Below are positions 45,901 through 55,900 of a stretch of DNA of 64,000 nucleotides, in pieces. The stretch's first letter is position 1. Every line of letters begins with the position of its first letter. The position numbers and the translations under genes are program-made. The stretch covers positions 51,365,363 to 51,429,362 of the forward strand of contig NC_031774.1 of NCBI RefSeq assembly GCF_001522545.3. Reading direction: 5' to 3'. The notes under the pieces were generated by a model. That model searched no databases and was not told the DNA's origin. It saw only the letters and a program-made list of their open reading frames with translations. This DNA is from Parus major (taxonomy: Eukaryota > Chordata > Aves > Passeriformes > Paridae).

Positions 45901-48900
45901 AAAAATATAAAAATCCATTAATTGCTTGATATTTTATAGGACACTTAATTCAGTATATTAAAACTTCTGTGTTGTGGCTATGGCTGAAATCTTCTTTTTG
46001 TGTCTGCTATAAAGAGGGGATGAAAACCATCCCACGATCATTCAGAGCAGCATTGCAGAAGCTTTCAAGAGCACAAGAAATGCTCTGCCAGGTCGTAGGA
46101 CATGCTGTTGAGTCAGGGTATCAAGTCTGGCTGCTGAATGCAACCTCTTCTCTTCCAGTGCCCATCTTTATACTTAGCTAGAGAAAATAAATAATAAGTC
46201 ACCATGAAAAATAATTATGTTTCACATTTTTCCATTCAGTTGAGGTTTCTTTGAACCATGTGGAGCTGCTTGCTTCAGCCACAGTTCATGTGGGTGAAGC
46301 CAACTCAGTTACTTCAAGTACTGTCTAGTATTGATTGGGAATTCCTTACTCTTGTTTCTCCAGCTTTTCTTGTTTTCTCCAGAGACAGAAGTGGGGAAGA
46401 AGAGAGTGCAAAAACAGTCTTACAGAAAATTTGTCTACATGCCTACCTTCGTTATCTTAGAATTTTGGTCCATGTGCATGTATAATCCCTTTTTGCATGT
46501 GGGCATCATGAGTAGCTTGGCTTTGAGGTTATTGGCAAACTGCTGCTCTTTTTGTGTCTTAGGCATTTCATCCCATTCTAGGTGTTGCCAACCTAGATGG
46601 CAATTGCTTATTTAGGCCTCCTTCTGCACTGTGAATTAAAATGTCCATGAGGTAGTTGCAAATGAGTATTGCATTCAAGTTTTTTGCCATGTGGTTTGAA
46701 TTGCTGCACTGTGCAAGTTTCTCTTTTCCCTTGGGAAACTGAAAATTCACCTCCTCGATTGTAGAGCATGGCATGTTTTTAGAAGGAGACATCCTAAAAT
46801 AAAGGGCTGTCTTAAAATGCAGCTTTCTGAATGGATTGTTGGGTAGAAGGGAGTTGGTAAGGTGGCGTTTAATATTGATTGTGGCTTATTAGCAAGACAA
46901 TTACTCTAAATGTACTATTTTTATTTTTCCCTTCCTACACTTTGAATATTTCTAAAAAAGCTTCTGGAGAAAAATTGTGCAGTTCACTCCACAGCTTAAC
47001 TAATTATCAAGAGCACTTTTTTTCTTTTTTCCCCAGGTAAGCATCACTGATTATGTAGTGTTTGACCAGTGCAGCCTGTTCCAGACCATAATCCAGGCAA
47101 CTCACACTGTGGCAACAGCAGCTCAGGCACCTGTGGAGAAGGTGGCTGACAAGCTTCGAATGGCATTTTGGTCACAGCAGCTTCAGTGTCAACCCAGCCT
47201 CCTCGGAGTTAATGGTAGTGGAGTCTGGATCTCTTCAGGCAAAAACGAATTCCATGTAGCAAAGGGAAACTTAATAGGTTGGTGTGCTTTTGCATCTTAA
47301 TTTTTTAAAGTTATGAATATTAAACAGAAGGAAATAACTAACTTCAGCTCTATCACTATAGAAATTACCCATGTCAAGTCAGGGCAGCTTTAACTTTTTT
47401 AAAGATTAAATGATTCATTAGCATTTGGTCTTAAATATTTTCTCATTTAAAGGGAAATATTTTTCATGGAAAAGTCATTGTCAACCAGTGAACTGTGCAC
47501 AAGTTACTGCTTTTAATACCTAGATGTGTCTCTTCTCTGGGATATGAAGACAATCTTAGGATGCTGAACCTATTTATCTTGCACAGTGGAGTCTGGCTCA
47601 TGATCAGTGTGACAGTCTGTTATGGTTTTACAGTGCTAATAGAGGGATTGCTTTATTTCGCTTGCTACAGTTCTCAAAATAGAATTCTGATTTCTGATAA
47701 ACACTTACAATATATCTAGGGCATTGTTTAACCTCATCACCAAATTGGTCCTCTGTTGAAGACCATTAATATTCTTCTTTATCCTCTTCTGCATTCCCAG
47801 TTTTCTCTCTGTGTGTTTACATAGGTGTCAGGAGAAGGCTTCCCGCTCCCCACAACAGTTTCTTGAAAGATTTTCCTAGAAAATCTTGTCTAAAATATAT
47901 TTAATAATTAATTGATGGCAATAGAATTTCTTTTAAATTTAAAATAACAAATTTTAACAGAAAACTAAGTTTCTTATTAATACCACTCATTCTTTCTTTG
48001 AAGGCACGTATTGGAATAATATTGTGCCTCGTGGTACTGCTTCTGCCACAAAATGGATTTTTGTGTTGGCTTCCCCAGCTTCATCTAAAGAAGGTTGGTA
48101 AATCAACAGTGCAGGCATATAATATCTGATTTTTAAACAGAACGGAATTGATGGTGTAAGTAATTAAATAGGCTGTATTACTTCAGATTTTGGTTGTCTT
48201 TTCTGTTTGCAGGGATCTGAAGTAGTTGAAGTAGGATAGAAATACGTCTGTAAAACTGCTGGAGATTAAAATAATGTATTATTCATTCTCAGCTTTGGTG
48301 GGGAGTGGCATCTGACAGAGAAATGGGTGGTCCTCAGGAGCAGCAACTTCCTAAACTGCCAGAACATGAATTGCCAGAATTTGTAATTGAAAGTTTCAGA
48401 GCATGCTTTGCTGAAATGCCTGTACTAACCAAGTGCTTCTCCTGTCAGTGCAGTTACTGCAGCAAAATTGCCCATTATTGGTAAAAGTGAGACCCTGTCA
48501 GGGAATTGAACTGCTGGTTACAATAGCTAACAATTGCATTTTCCAAGTACACTGGCATTAGTAGCAAAAATGTGTTTTAGAGCTGAAAAAGAATGCTGCT
48601 TTTCAAAGGCTACTATCAAGGATAAAAAAGAGCAGAATAATAAAGAGAGGTGATAGTGCACTATTGCATGTGTCTTCTCTCTATTAGTTCCTTCAAATGA
48701 AACATTTCTTCAAATGAGATCACTTACTACTTCCTTTATTTGAGAAATTGAGTATTTCAGTGCCTAAATAAGGGCTTAGGATGTGTATTTGTACTTCAAA
48801 GCCTTATCCTATGAACATAGCCAAGAAGCTTTAGTTTTGCCTTCAAATGTAGTGATCATTTTTTTCAGAAAAAGTAGATGTGTAAGCTTTCTCAGAGTGG

Positions 48901-51900
48901 ATTAGGAATTATTTTAATAACAGAAGTGTCCTTTCCATAGGAAGCTTTTTGTGGCTGTGCCAAAGCAACAAGGATCTGTTTTGTGTCAGTGATCAGAATC
49001 CTCATTTTCGTCCTTCTACGGTGCAGCTGCCACCGGAGGCTGAAATGGTGCACTACTCTGCCTGCCAGGATGCCATTTGGGGCTTGGATAGTCTTGGGCA
49101 GATATTTATAAGAACACTTTCCTCCAGCTGCCCAACAGGGATGCATTGGACCAAACTGGATCTCTCCCAGCTAGGTATGATATTTTTATTGAGTTGACAG
49201 TCTCTTAGCACGCCATGTTTTTCAGAAATATCTTCCATTTACTGATGCAGAATAATAACATTTACTGGATTAAACAGTACCTATTGGCAGGTGATTGTAA
49301 AACATCAGGAACAGATGTGGCTTTCAAAGAGTGTTCTGTTTAGCCTTTTCCTGGAGACAACAAGTTTCCTGTTTGCAAGATACTTTGTGTGTGTTCAGTG
49401 CATCTTGTAGTTGGTCTGTCTGAGGTGGGTCAGCCTGACATGGTGCTGTGCAGGAGCTCCAGCAACTTTAACTGGTCTGGCTTTTGTACCTCAGTGCAGC
49501 CATAATCACCTGGTCTAGGGCACAAAGGTCTGAATTCTATGGTTAAACTCATTTATAGCAGAGTCATCAAAGCATCCTGCCAAGGAATAATTATGCTCCA
49601 AGAGTTGCATCATTCATGAGTGATGCAGCTGATAACACTCATGTTCATATTGATTGTGATGTAATAATTAAGTGTAATGCTTAGAATGTGATGCTGGTTA
49701 GCTGCTCTTTTCATTTGCTTAGGTGGTTGACCATGATTTGATCATTGAAATGTAGTCACAGTTTGGAGTTTGGCTCTGGGGTATTTATAAATCAGGTTAT
49801 TTGCCAACTTCATGAGTAATATTCTAATCAAATTTATTTTTTAATAGTCTGACAGTTAGAGCAATCTTACCTCTGTGCTAATCTGCATTCCTGTTTCAGA
49901 TGAAGATAAAAGAAATTGAGATTATGCACCATTCTCTCACTATTTTAAAAATAATTTGACTGGTTTGTAGTTTTCCCATTTTTTTATGGCAATGTTTATA
50001 AGTGGTCTGAGAACAGAAAAGCAATTTTAACTTAAGGTTTAAGGAAAGGCAAACACAGCTGACAGAGTTTAAGCCTCATGTACAATTTTATTGTATAGTT
50101 TATAATACTTGATAGAAAAATTCTAAAATGTGTCTTTTAAAATTAACCTGTTTGTCAGTTGTACGCCAGTTATTTTTCAGACCTGATGAATTGGTTCCAA
50201 ATCACTCATCATACCATTATTTAAACACTGATTGATGCCTTTTACTTTTACTGACCTCCAGGATAGATTTGGCCACTTTGTCCTTCTCATGTTCCTCAGT
50301 GTCATTTGAAACTCTTCTCATGAACCACTGTTTTCCAGCAGTTTAGACAGTAACTGTTTAACTGAAAATATAAGTAACTTCTGGCCATTGTCTGAAAATC
50401 TCAAAAGAATTCATACAGGAAATCAGTGTAATTGGTGTTAGTTGACTGTAATACCTGGCCTGTGAACTTCAGCAGTTCAGAAATTCAGCCTTTACATTCA
50501 GCTGTTCCTGTCAGCTCTGTGGCCCATGGTGGCATAGAAGAGATTTGGGGTCAGGAAATACTCAAACACTCCACTGGACCTGTCACTGTGGATTAACACT
50601 GAAATGTGAAAATGTTGTAGGCATTTTCCCTCCATTTAGTTGCATGTGGTACATTACTGCTTAACAAGTGCATATCCATGGCTATAATAGAAAAGCCTTT
50701 ATTTGTTCTAATGGGGCTGAAGAATTTGGAGAGCTATTGTTACTGTTCAAGTATATGTTTAAGTTTACTCCAGAAACAATAGGACTGTAAGTGCAGAGAG
50801 CAGGAAGGGTGGGAGCAACTTTCTGTAAAATGCAGTTCAGAATTCTGTATGGAAATGGTGGGGTTTACCAACATTATGGCTGAAATATTATATAGCTCTT
50901 GCCTTTTACATTATGTACTGGGAATAGCACCCAGTAGATTATTTTGATTAGCATTCCTGTATTACTATCAAGGTTTCTAAACACAGTAGAATGACCTTTA
51001 GGTTTTAACAATAAACAATGCTGCTGGTTCATGCTACTTGCTCTAAAACAGTTGGTGAATGTGGTTAACATGACCTTCTCCTAAGATACAAACAGTAAGT
51101 GGGAGGAGGGAGAAACCCCAAAACATTTACATAAGGGCTGTGTTTTTGAATATCAAATTGTACTGTAGACGTAATTAATACCAGCTATGCTGAGTAGGTG
51201 ATACCTGATTCCATGTTTGAGTGCCTGATGCTTGTCTGGATCAGAACACTTCAACAGCTGAGGTATCATGTGACAAAGGCATTGCTTCGAGTCATACTTC
51301 ATTAGAAGGAATAATGAGGTTTTAAGCAAGATTTTGACTTTGCAGCTCAAAGTCAAGCCTCTCTCTACAAAAGAAAGTTACTATAGATGTTCTCATCCCA
51401 AGGAGTAGAAGTTTTTGTCGTTCTGGTTTTTATAGGAAGCTGTCTGGTTAAAGGAAATTTTGGGATGAAATAGGATGATTTCTGTTCCTGTGATTCAGAA
51501 GGCTAAATAATTTTGGTTAATGAGATCTGTTTACCATTACAGATGATTAAAAGATAAAGCTATGTTGTCCTGTTGTTTCCTGTTCTTTTTTCCAGCAAGC
51601 CCTAACAACTGGGAATATTGCATTCTGCAGAAATAAATGCTTTGTATTTGCACTCTGTGGGATAAGATTCCATGCTTCTCTTTAAGGAATGCTGTGTCTG
51701 ATGCACTTTACAAGGATTAGTTGCCAAATTTCACATCCCTGGAAACAGAACTGTTACCAAGAATGGGATATCCCAAGCAGCACTGGCATGTTCAGTTAAC
51801 CAGCAAGGCCTATTTTTAGTCTTCATTTTGGAGTCTGACCAAAGTAGTCCTTCTGTAGTGGATCTGTACAGCTTGAGTCCTGCTTTCTTTGGAACTTGTT

Positions 51901-52929
51901 TTCCATTACATAGCTTTGTTTTGTGCAACATGAGGTGAAAAAAGGAAATCAAATGTTAGATATATTACATCACACAGCTATTTTAAAATGAATGTGAAAG
52001 AGTAAGAGTTTCAGTAAACAGTTAACTAGCAGTTCTTTTTAGTCTAAAATACCAGGTTTGCATCTCTACTGTCTTTGCAGGAATCTAGATTAAACTCAAA
52101 CACAAACCACACTAAAATTCCAACACACACTTATTTAGCAGCTTTGTTTTTATGGTGCTGACAGGGTTAAAATACTGCCACATTTGAGACTGGTGTAATA
52201 AATATGTACAGTGGTGAATATAAATCCGTTTGAAAATCAGTTCTTTTATTTACAGACGTGACACTGGTATGTTAACACTGAAATGCATAACCCATATGCT
52301 CCCGTATCTTTGAAATGCTGGTGGCGTTAGGAATGTTCTTTGCTGACTGTATTAGCAGATCAACACCTTTATAAGTCTCCAGGCATGGCCAGCTACAGAA
52401 AAGAGTTCATGTTAGGTCATGTGAAAGTTTGTCTAGGCGCTGATAACATTCGTCATGGAATGGTTCCCTGCTTGAATTTGGTTATTGTAATAGCGTATTT
52501 ATAACACGCTTTAGAAATTGCACTCTCCTATGAATCCTGTGACTAAAACATTTATTTTTAGATTTGGAAGAGAAACTTCTCACATATGCACTACCTGTTA
52601 GTTTTGTTCATTGTATCCAGCAATTTTTTTTATTCTCTCACAAGCTGTATTAACTTCTAATCATTTCTATGTGACTGTGTTTAAAGCTTATTTAATACAG
52701 TGAAGTCTAAATACAAGTTCTGATTATTAGCTGAATATGAAAGGAATATGCCAGGTTGCTAATAATCTCTTTGTTATTAGGTGGTGTAAAGCTGATCAGT
52801 TTGACCTGTGGAAACCAGCATGTTTGGGCCTGTGACACCAATGGTGGCATTTATTTCCGTGTAGGAACTCAACCTCTTAACCCAAGTTTGATGCTTCCCG
52901 CATGGATAATGATTGAGCCACCTATACAG
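30727..52929 (+). CDS. TECPR2: TECPR2, tectonin beta-propeller repeat-containing protein 2 (3' end outside window)
   Basis: Sixteen coding exons (2-17) give 1315 residues without a frame break. Residues 1-317 form the WD40-type N-terminal propeller, starting MASVASPVIFKEFCPLYYLL. Residues about 362-850 (exons 8 and 9) are a disordered Ser/acidic region with a poly-Lys tract (KVKKKKKKK) and the conserved SSDEEDIYGHGLP. Residues 851-1315 carry tectonin (TECPR) repeats, marked by recurring W-A-L-D/G-x-L-x-x-R-T-G motifs. TECPR2 binds ATG8-family proteins, supports autophagosome formation and stabilises ER exit sites with SEC24D; human loss causes hereditary sensory-autonomic neuropathy/spastic paraplegia 49. 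I chose ATG 30727 because it aligns with the human start and has a strong Kozak context. About 150 C-terminal residues are missing. Confidence 0.97.
31059..31187 (+). CDS. TECPR2: TECPR2 exon 3
   Basis: Residues 74-116, GRCESITFVKLLSCFDDLVA to SLPGRNKQ, between acceptor GTTTCAACAG and donor GTAAAT. WD40 region. Confidence 0.96.
31614..31745 (+). CDS. TECPR2: TECPR2 exon 4
   Basis: Residues 117-160, LRRFDVAGIHKSSITALAW through SGDDKGKIVYSALDLDQ. It holds the clear WD40 blade signature (ALAWSPNG, then SGDDKGKI). Phase 0 at both ends. Confidence 0.97.
31746..32677 (+). other. TECPR2 intron 4
   Basis: About 930 bases of AT-rich intron; nothing recognised in it. Confidence 0.75.
32678..32835 (+). 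CDS. TECPR2: TECPR2 exon 5
   Basis: Residues 161-212 plus two bases, GICNSSLVLEEPSSIVQLDY to GTQPRK. The donor GTAACC follows an A-rich exon end, and the phase-2 break is completed by C of exon 6 (AA|C, Asn). Confidence 0.95.
32836..33980 (+). other. TECPR2 intron 5
   Basis: About 1.1 kb of AT-rich intron without a recognised feature. Confidence 0.75.
33981..34293 (+). CDS. TECPR2: TECPR2 exon 6
   Basis: Residues 213-317, TGKFGACFIPGLCKQSDLTL through GLVSCFFQEGWVLTWNEYSI to DTVNQ, before donor GTAGGT. It is highly conserved and closes most of the N-terminal propeller. Confidence 0.96.
34294..35075 (+). other. TECPR2 intron 6
   Basis: About 780 bases of AT-rich intron; nothing recognised. 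Confidence 0.75.
35076..35208 (+). CDS. TECPR2: TECPR2 exon 7
   Basis: Residues 318-361 plus one base, ALIGGLEGYGDIVSVSCTNN to SNRPEGLSSI, before donor GTTTGT. Last exon of the propeller part. Confidence 0.95.
35209..36470 (+). other. TECPR2 intron 7
   Basis: About 1.25 kb of AT-rich intron with a short GT repeat at 36299-36310. No other feature recognised. Confidence 0.75.
36471..36935 (+). CDS. TECPR2: TECPR2 exon 8 (Ser-rich linker)
   Basis: Residues 362-516. Rich in Ser, Thr and acidic residues in the first half, where it differs most from mammals. It then gives the conserved SESRSRSSSVNSVDSGS and SSEDFDQELIVKPIKVKKKK, ending in a Lys-rich tract. Phase 1 at both ends. Confidence 0.93.
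36936..37525 (+). other. TECPR2 intron 8 with UG-repeat acceptor
   Basis: A 590-base intron. Its 3' end has a T tract (37494-37502), then a GT repeat (37506-37518), then GATAACAG, so the repeat separates the pyrimidine tract from the AG. Confidence 0.8.
37526..38526 (+). CDS. TECPR2: TECPR2 exon 9 (large disordered exon)
   Basis: Residues 517-850, from ESGTRRNHSSLEGTPIYE to LDEMVLLKSDQ. A long acidic, Ser-rich, low-complexity segment with an EEEEEQDFP run. Conserved islands are GDSPHSLNADS, SPDQESMFS and SSDEEDIYGHGLPYSSSET. Ends phase 0 at donor GTATTT. Confidence 0.94.
38527..39876 (+). other. TECPR2 intron 9
   Basis: About 1.35 kb of AT-rich intron with a T run near 39780-39792. No exon or named repeat seen. 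Confidence 0.75.
39877..40060 (+). CDS. TECPR2: TECPR2 exon 10 (first TECPR repeat)
   Basis: Residues 851-911 plus one base, FAESWMGYSGPGYGILSLVV through EKYIWCLDYRGSLYCS to VAVSPS. The TTTTAG acceptor at 39876 is chosen by phase over the upstream CTCTACAG, which would shift the frame. Start of the C-terminal tectonin domain. Confidence 0.95.
40590..40799 (+). repeat. CR1 LINE 3' end in TECPR2 intron 10
   Basis: Forward-oriented CR1 tail: GTGAGGGTGGTGAGGCACAG, GTGTTCAAGGCCAGGCTGG, GGATGAGGCCTTCAGCAG and GATGATCTTTAAGATCCCTT followed by ATCATTCTGTGATTC, the CR1 terminal octamer repeat. It is well preserved relative to the other copies. Confidence 0.9.
41245..41495 (-). repeat. older CR1-like fragment
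   Basis: CATCCAGCTCAGTATCTTAC, CCAACAGCAGGTCCCTG and GAATTCATCCAGTTTTTCAC with GCATCCACAGTTTGCC resemble the reversed 3' region of an ancient sauropsid CR1 family shared with turtles and crocodiles. The match is from memory and weak; boundaries are approximate. Confidence 0.45.
41805..41978 (+). CDS. TECPR2: TECPR2 exon 11
   Basis: Residues 912-969, GALLWKIEQKTNKAFACGKV through RHWYEALPQAVFVALSDDTA to DLYLQT plus one base. Contains the tectonin motif AWIIRTNGDLYLQTG. Confidence 0.97.
41979..44130 (+). other. TECPR2 intron 11
   Basis: About 2.15 kb. A purine-rich stretch at about 42200-42900 might be an old repeat, but I cannot assign it. No exon seen. Confidence 0.7.
44131..44311 (+). CDS. 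TECPR2: TECPR2 exon 12
   Basis: Residues 970-1029 plus two bases, LSVDRPCARAVKVDCPYPLS through NNVVWALSEQRALLYREGV to KSDIV. Another tectonin repeat. Phase-2 end (AG|T, Ser). Confidence 0.97.
44312..45676 (+). other. TECPR2 intron 12
   Basis: About 1.35 kb of AT-rich intron, nothing recognised. Confidence 0.75.
45677..45818 (+). CDS. TECPR2: TECPR2 exon 13
   Basis: Residues 1030-1077, SEMQALEPVCITLGDQQTLW through ALDIHGNLWFRTGIV to DDNHWWQ, a textbook tectonin repeat. Donor GTAGGC, phase 0. Confidence 0.97.
45819..47036 (+). other. TECPR2 intron 13
   Basis: About 1.2 kb of AT-rich intron; no feature recognised. Confidence 0.75.
47037..47277 (+). CDS. TECPR2: TECPR2 exon 14
   Basis: Residues 1078-1157 plus one base, VSITDYVVFDQCSLFQTIIQ through KVADKLRMAFWSQQLQCQPS to FHVAKGNLI. 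It joins tectonin repeats through a helical insert. Acceptor TTTTCCCCAG, donor GTTGGT. Confidence 0.96.
47278..48003 (+). other. TECPR2 intron 14
   Basis: About 725 bases of AT-rich intron, nothing recognised. Confidence 0.75.
48004..48093 (+). CDS. TECPR2: TECPR2 exon 15
   Basis: Residues 1158-1187, GTYWNNIVPRGTASATKWIF to PASSKE, a 90-base exon with phase 1 at both ends, so skipping it would keep the frame. Confidence 0.94.
48094..48940 (+). other. TECPR2 intron 15
   Basis: About 850 bases of AT-rich intron, nothing recognised. Confidence 0.75.
48941..49174 (+). CDS. TECPR2: TECPR2 exon 16
   Basis: Residues 1188-1265, GSFLWLCQSNKDLFCVSDQN through ACQDAIWGLDSLGQIFIRTL to LDLSQL plus one base. 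Carries another tectonin repeat. Acceptor TTTCCATAG, donor GTATGA. Confidence 0.96.
49175..52780 (+). other. TECPR2 intron 16
   Basis: A 3.6-kb intron, AT-rich, with no recognisable exon, RNA gene or CR1 fragment. Confidence 0.75.
52781..52929 (+). CDS. TECPR2: TECPR2 exon 17 (last exon seen)
   Basis: Residues 1266-1315, GGVKLISLTCGNQHVWACDT through NGGIYFRVGTQPLNPSL to WIMIEPPIQ, before donor GTAAAA (phase 0). In human the protein continues with further tectonin repeats, so this is not the end of the gene. Confidence 0.96.
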
Positions 52930-55900
52930 GTAAAATGTTGATTACAATTCTTTGTAACCCAGTGGTTTGGCTCTATGCTAAACAATAAAACAGTAATTTT
53001 AGAATTCATGGAAAACAGTAGAGCCAGGTTTTATAGTAGAGTGTAGCACTGAGCTATGCCCTGAGTACCTTCTGTGTGCTGAGCAAGAGGCTGGATGGGC
53101 AAACAGCACAGAGCAGAGGGTGTGGGAAGGCTCTACTTAAGTGGCATGGTGCTGAAGTGCCTGCCTCCCTCTATCCTCAGCCTTCTGAGTCTGGGATACT
53201 TGCTAGGGTGCTGTGCCTGAATTCAGGGACTTCCCTTGTCATGCAGTGCTTTTTAACCGTGCAGTAGAAATGCAGCTCTTCTCCCTTGTTACCAGAATGG
53301 GCAAACTTTATATCCTTTCTATGTGCCAGCTGGGAGGATTGGAGTTGAAAGAAGCCATCTAAAGTAACCTGGAAGCATATTTGGAAAATATAGAAAACTG
53401 TCAAAATCTGTTTCTCTAGGGTCTGTTTTTTGTTTGGTTTTTGGTTGTTTTCTTTTTTAATCTCTCCTTAAACCACAGTGTTTGCTTTCATTGCTGCTCT
53501 AATACTTTTCAAGTTAATCCGTGAAATGGGAGTAATTTCTGTTGTGGGTTGGGACTGCTCTAATGGAGCTGACCTCTGACTACTGATTTCATTCTTCACT
53601 CCTTGGCATGAAATCACTTGAACTGAATTGTCTGCTGGTCTAGTACAATAGCACTGGATATGCTTGCATACTTGATTGACATTTTATGATGTCACAGCAT
53701 TTCTCTTAAAGATTTTGAAATGCATGGTACTTTCAAAAGTATACATTAAGAAATAGAAGTAAATCTGTGGCAGTAGAGTTGCAATCATTTATTTGGTTTT
53801 TACATAATTTGCTTTTAGTTCTGCTTATCTCTCAGTCAGTTGTTGGCTCGTGTATCTGTGGGTGTAACAGCAAAGAAGGGCAGGGGTACAGAGAAATGAA
53901 AACTGCAGATATGCAGCCCATCAATTAGCACAGCACTGGTTGAATGACTAATTCTTTACTGGGAATGTGGTTTTGGAGAAATGGTACCTTGTTGTGCAGA
54001 AATAGGTGCCAATACCACTTGCAAAAAGGACTTGATTATAGTCCTCGTTCTAGATGTGCTGCAGGTGGGTCTTTGTGATGTAATCTCTAACATGTTGTCA
54101 CTGCTAACAAAGGGGGCAGGGCAGCCTGGAAGAGGAGACTGAAGGTGTCAGTAAAGGCAGTATTCTTAAAAAAAAGAGGAAGAAGCATTCTATTTAAACT
54201 GAGTTTACCAAGAGACAGAGAATTGAACATGTGTAGTATCTTCTTACCAAAGGTTTATCCAGGATAATAGCCCAAAAAGCTGTTTCTCCACGCTACTTTC
54301 TCTGTACTAAGTGATTCTCTACTCCTCCACTGAAGTTGATTAAACTACTCAATACAGAGCTGTTTACAGGAGTTGGGATTTGCTGTGGCTCACGATTTGG
54401 CAGTGACTTCGTTATGTAGAAAGTGAACAAGGTTGAAAATCAAATTATTTCCCATTATCTTATCAACAAACCTGGGTGATGTTGCCTTCCAAAAATTATA
54501 ACCTGATACCCAGAGCAGTGTCATTCCCTTTCCTGTTATCTTGCCAACTCCTGACATGGCAAATTTAATGAGTCAATATGAAAGGGCAAGAATTCAGACA
54601 CTGCTTGCAGAGAGGATGAAAATATATGCATTACATGCTTGTTTTGAGACAATTCCAGCATGTTGAAACAAGTAATTAAAGGAACAACCTTTCATGCTTT
54701 TGCAGAGGCTTAATGCAAAATAAGAAAATATGTGAATTTGAAAAGTATTTCCAAATGCTAATTTAGTGTTTGGAAAACAAATATAACATGATGTCTGAAG
54801 AGTGAACTGTTAAGTGAATAATATTTGCTTATTAGGAACACCTTACTGTTTTCTGTCCCTTAATTTACTTCGACACAGTTTGTGCTGCTTTGCTCTTATG
54901 TTCAGAACAACAGAAATATTGTAAGAAGTATTTGCGAATGATTCAGCCGTTTTCTGTTTGAAGAAGGAAATCAAAATTGCTTTTCACTTGCTTCCAGTAC
55001 AGGAGCACTCTCAAATAATGTAATTTAAAACCAACTATGGATATTTCATTCCCTAGTAAATGTCAGAGCCAATATGACTTGCCTATCCCAGATCTCATGA
55101 CTCAGGAGCAGCTTGTGAGCAGCTGTGGACTCTGCTTGTATGGTGTCACTTCTCCTTAAGGGAGTGCTGCAGTTGCACAGCATTCATCTTTGCATAACTT
55201 CACAAAGGTATTCAGAGACTGCAGTTTTGATGAGATTTTGCTCATGCTAAAATGAGTGAATATAATTTAAGTTCAGTCTCTGGCTCTGTGATGCTGTATT
55301 TTTTCTTAAATCAAGACTAAACCCATTCTCGTTTGTTACTTTTCCCTCTGTACCTCCCTACTGAAGCATCTCTTGAAATGAAGAATAACATTTAATGTTT
55401 TCTGCCCTCTTTTTTTATTTTATCCAGTACTTCAGAAGTGGTTGATAACATCATTAGAGTATCTTGAGCAGTAGTAGTTTATATATAGCTGTTTTCTGTG
55501 ATTCATCAATTTGGTTCTGCAGTTAGAAGTAAAATAATTATGTAGTTAAGCAGCTTTTTGGAAGCCGCTTCAAGAACATCGGCAAAACTGAACAAAATGC
55601 TTTGATGAAATTATTTTATACCAGGAAATACAAAATGTTTTTCCATTGTATTGTTAACATGAAGGATAAAACTATCATCTGTTGTAACATATCTCAAAAT
55701 ACATATATATTTTTACATATATAAAAATTTTTATTTAAAAATTGGCAGGAAATACAAATATTAATTATATAAATAATATAGAATATCTTCTTATATGTGT
55801 GTATCTTTATTATGATTTAATGCTTTTCTAATTTCTGGCCTAAAGGAACAATAACTAAAAACAAAATAGAAAATTAATATAGATTATAATACTAATTTTG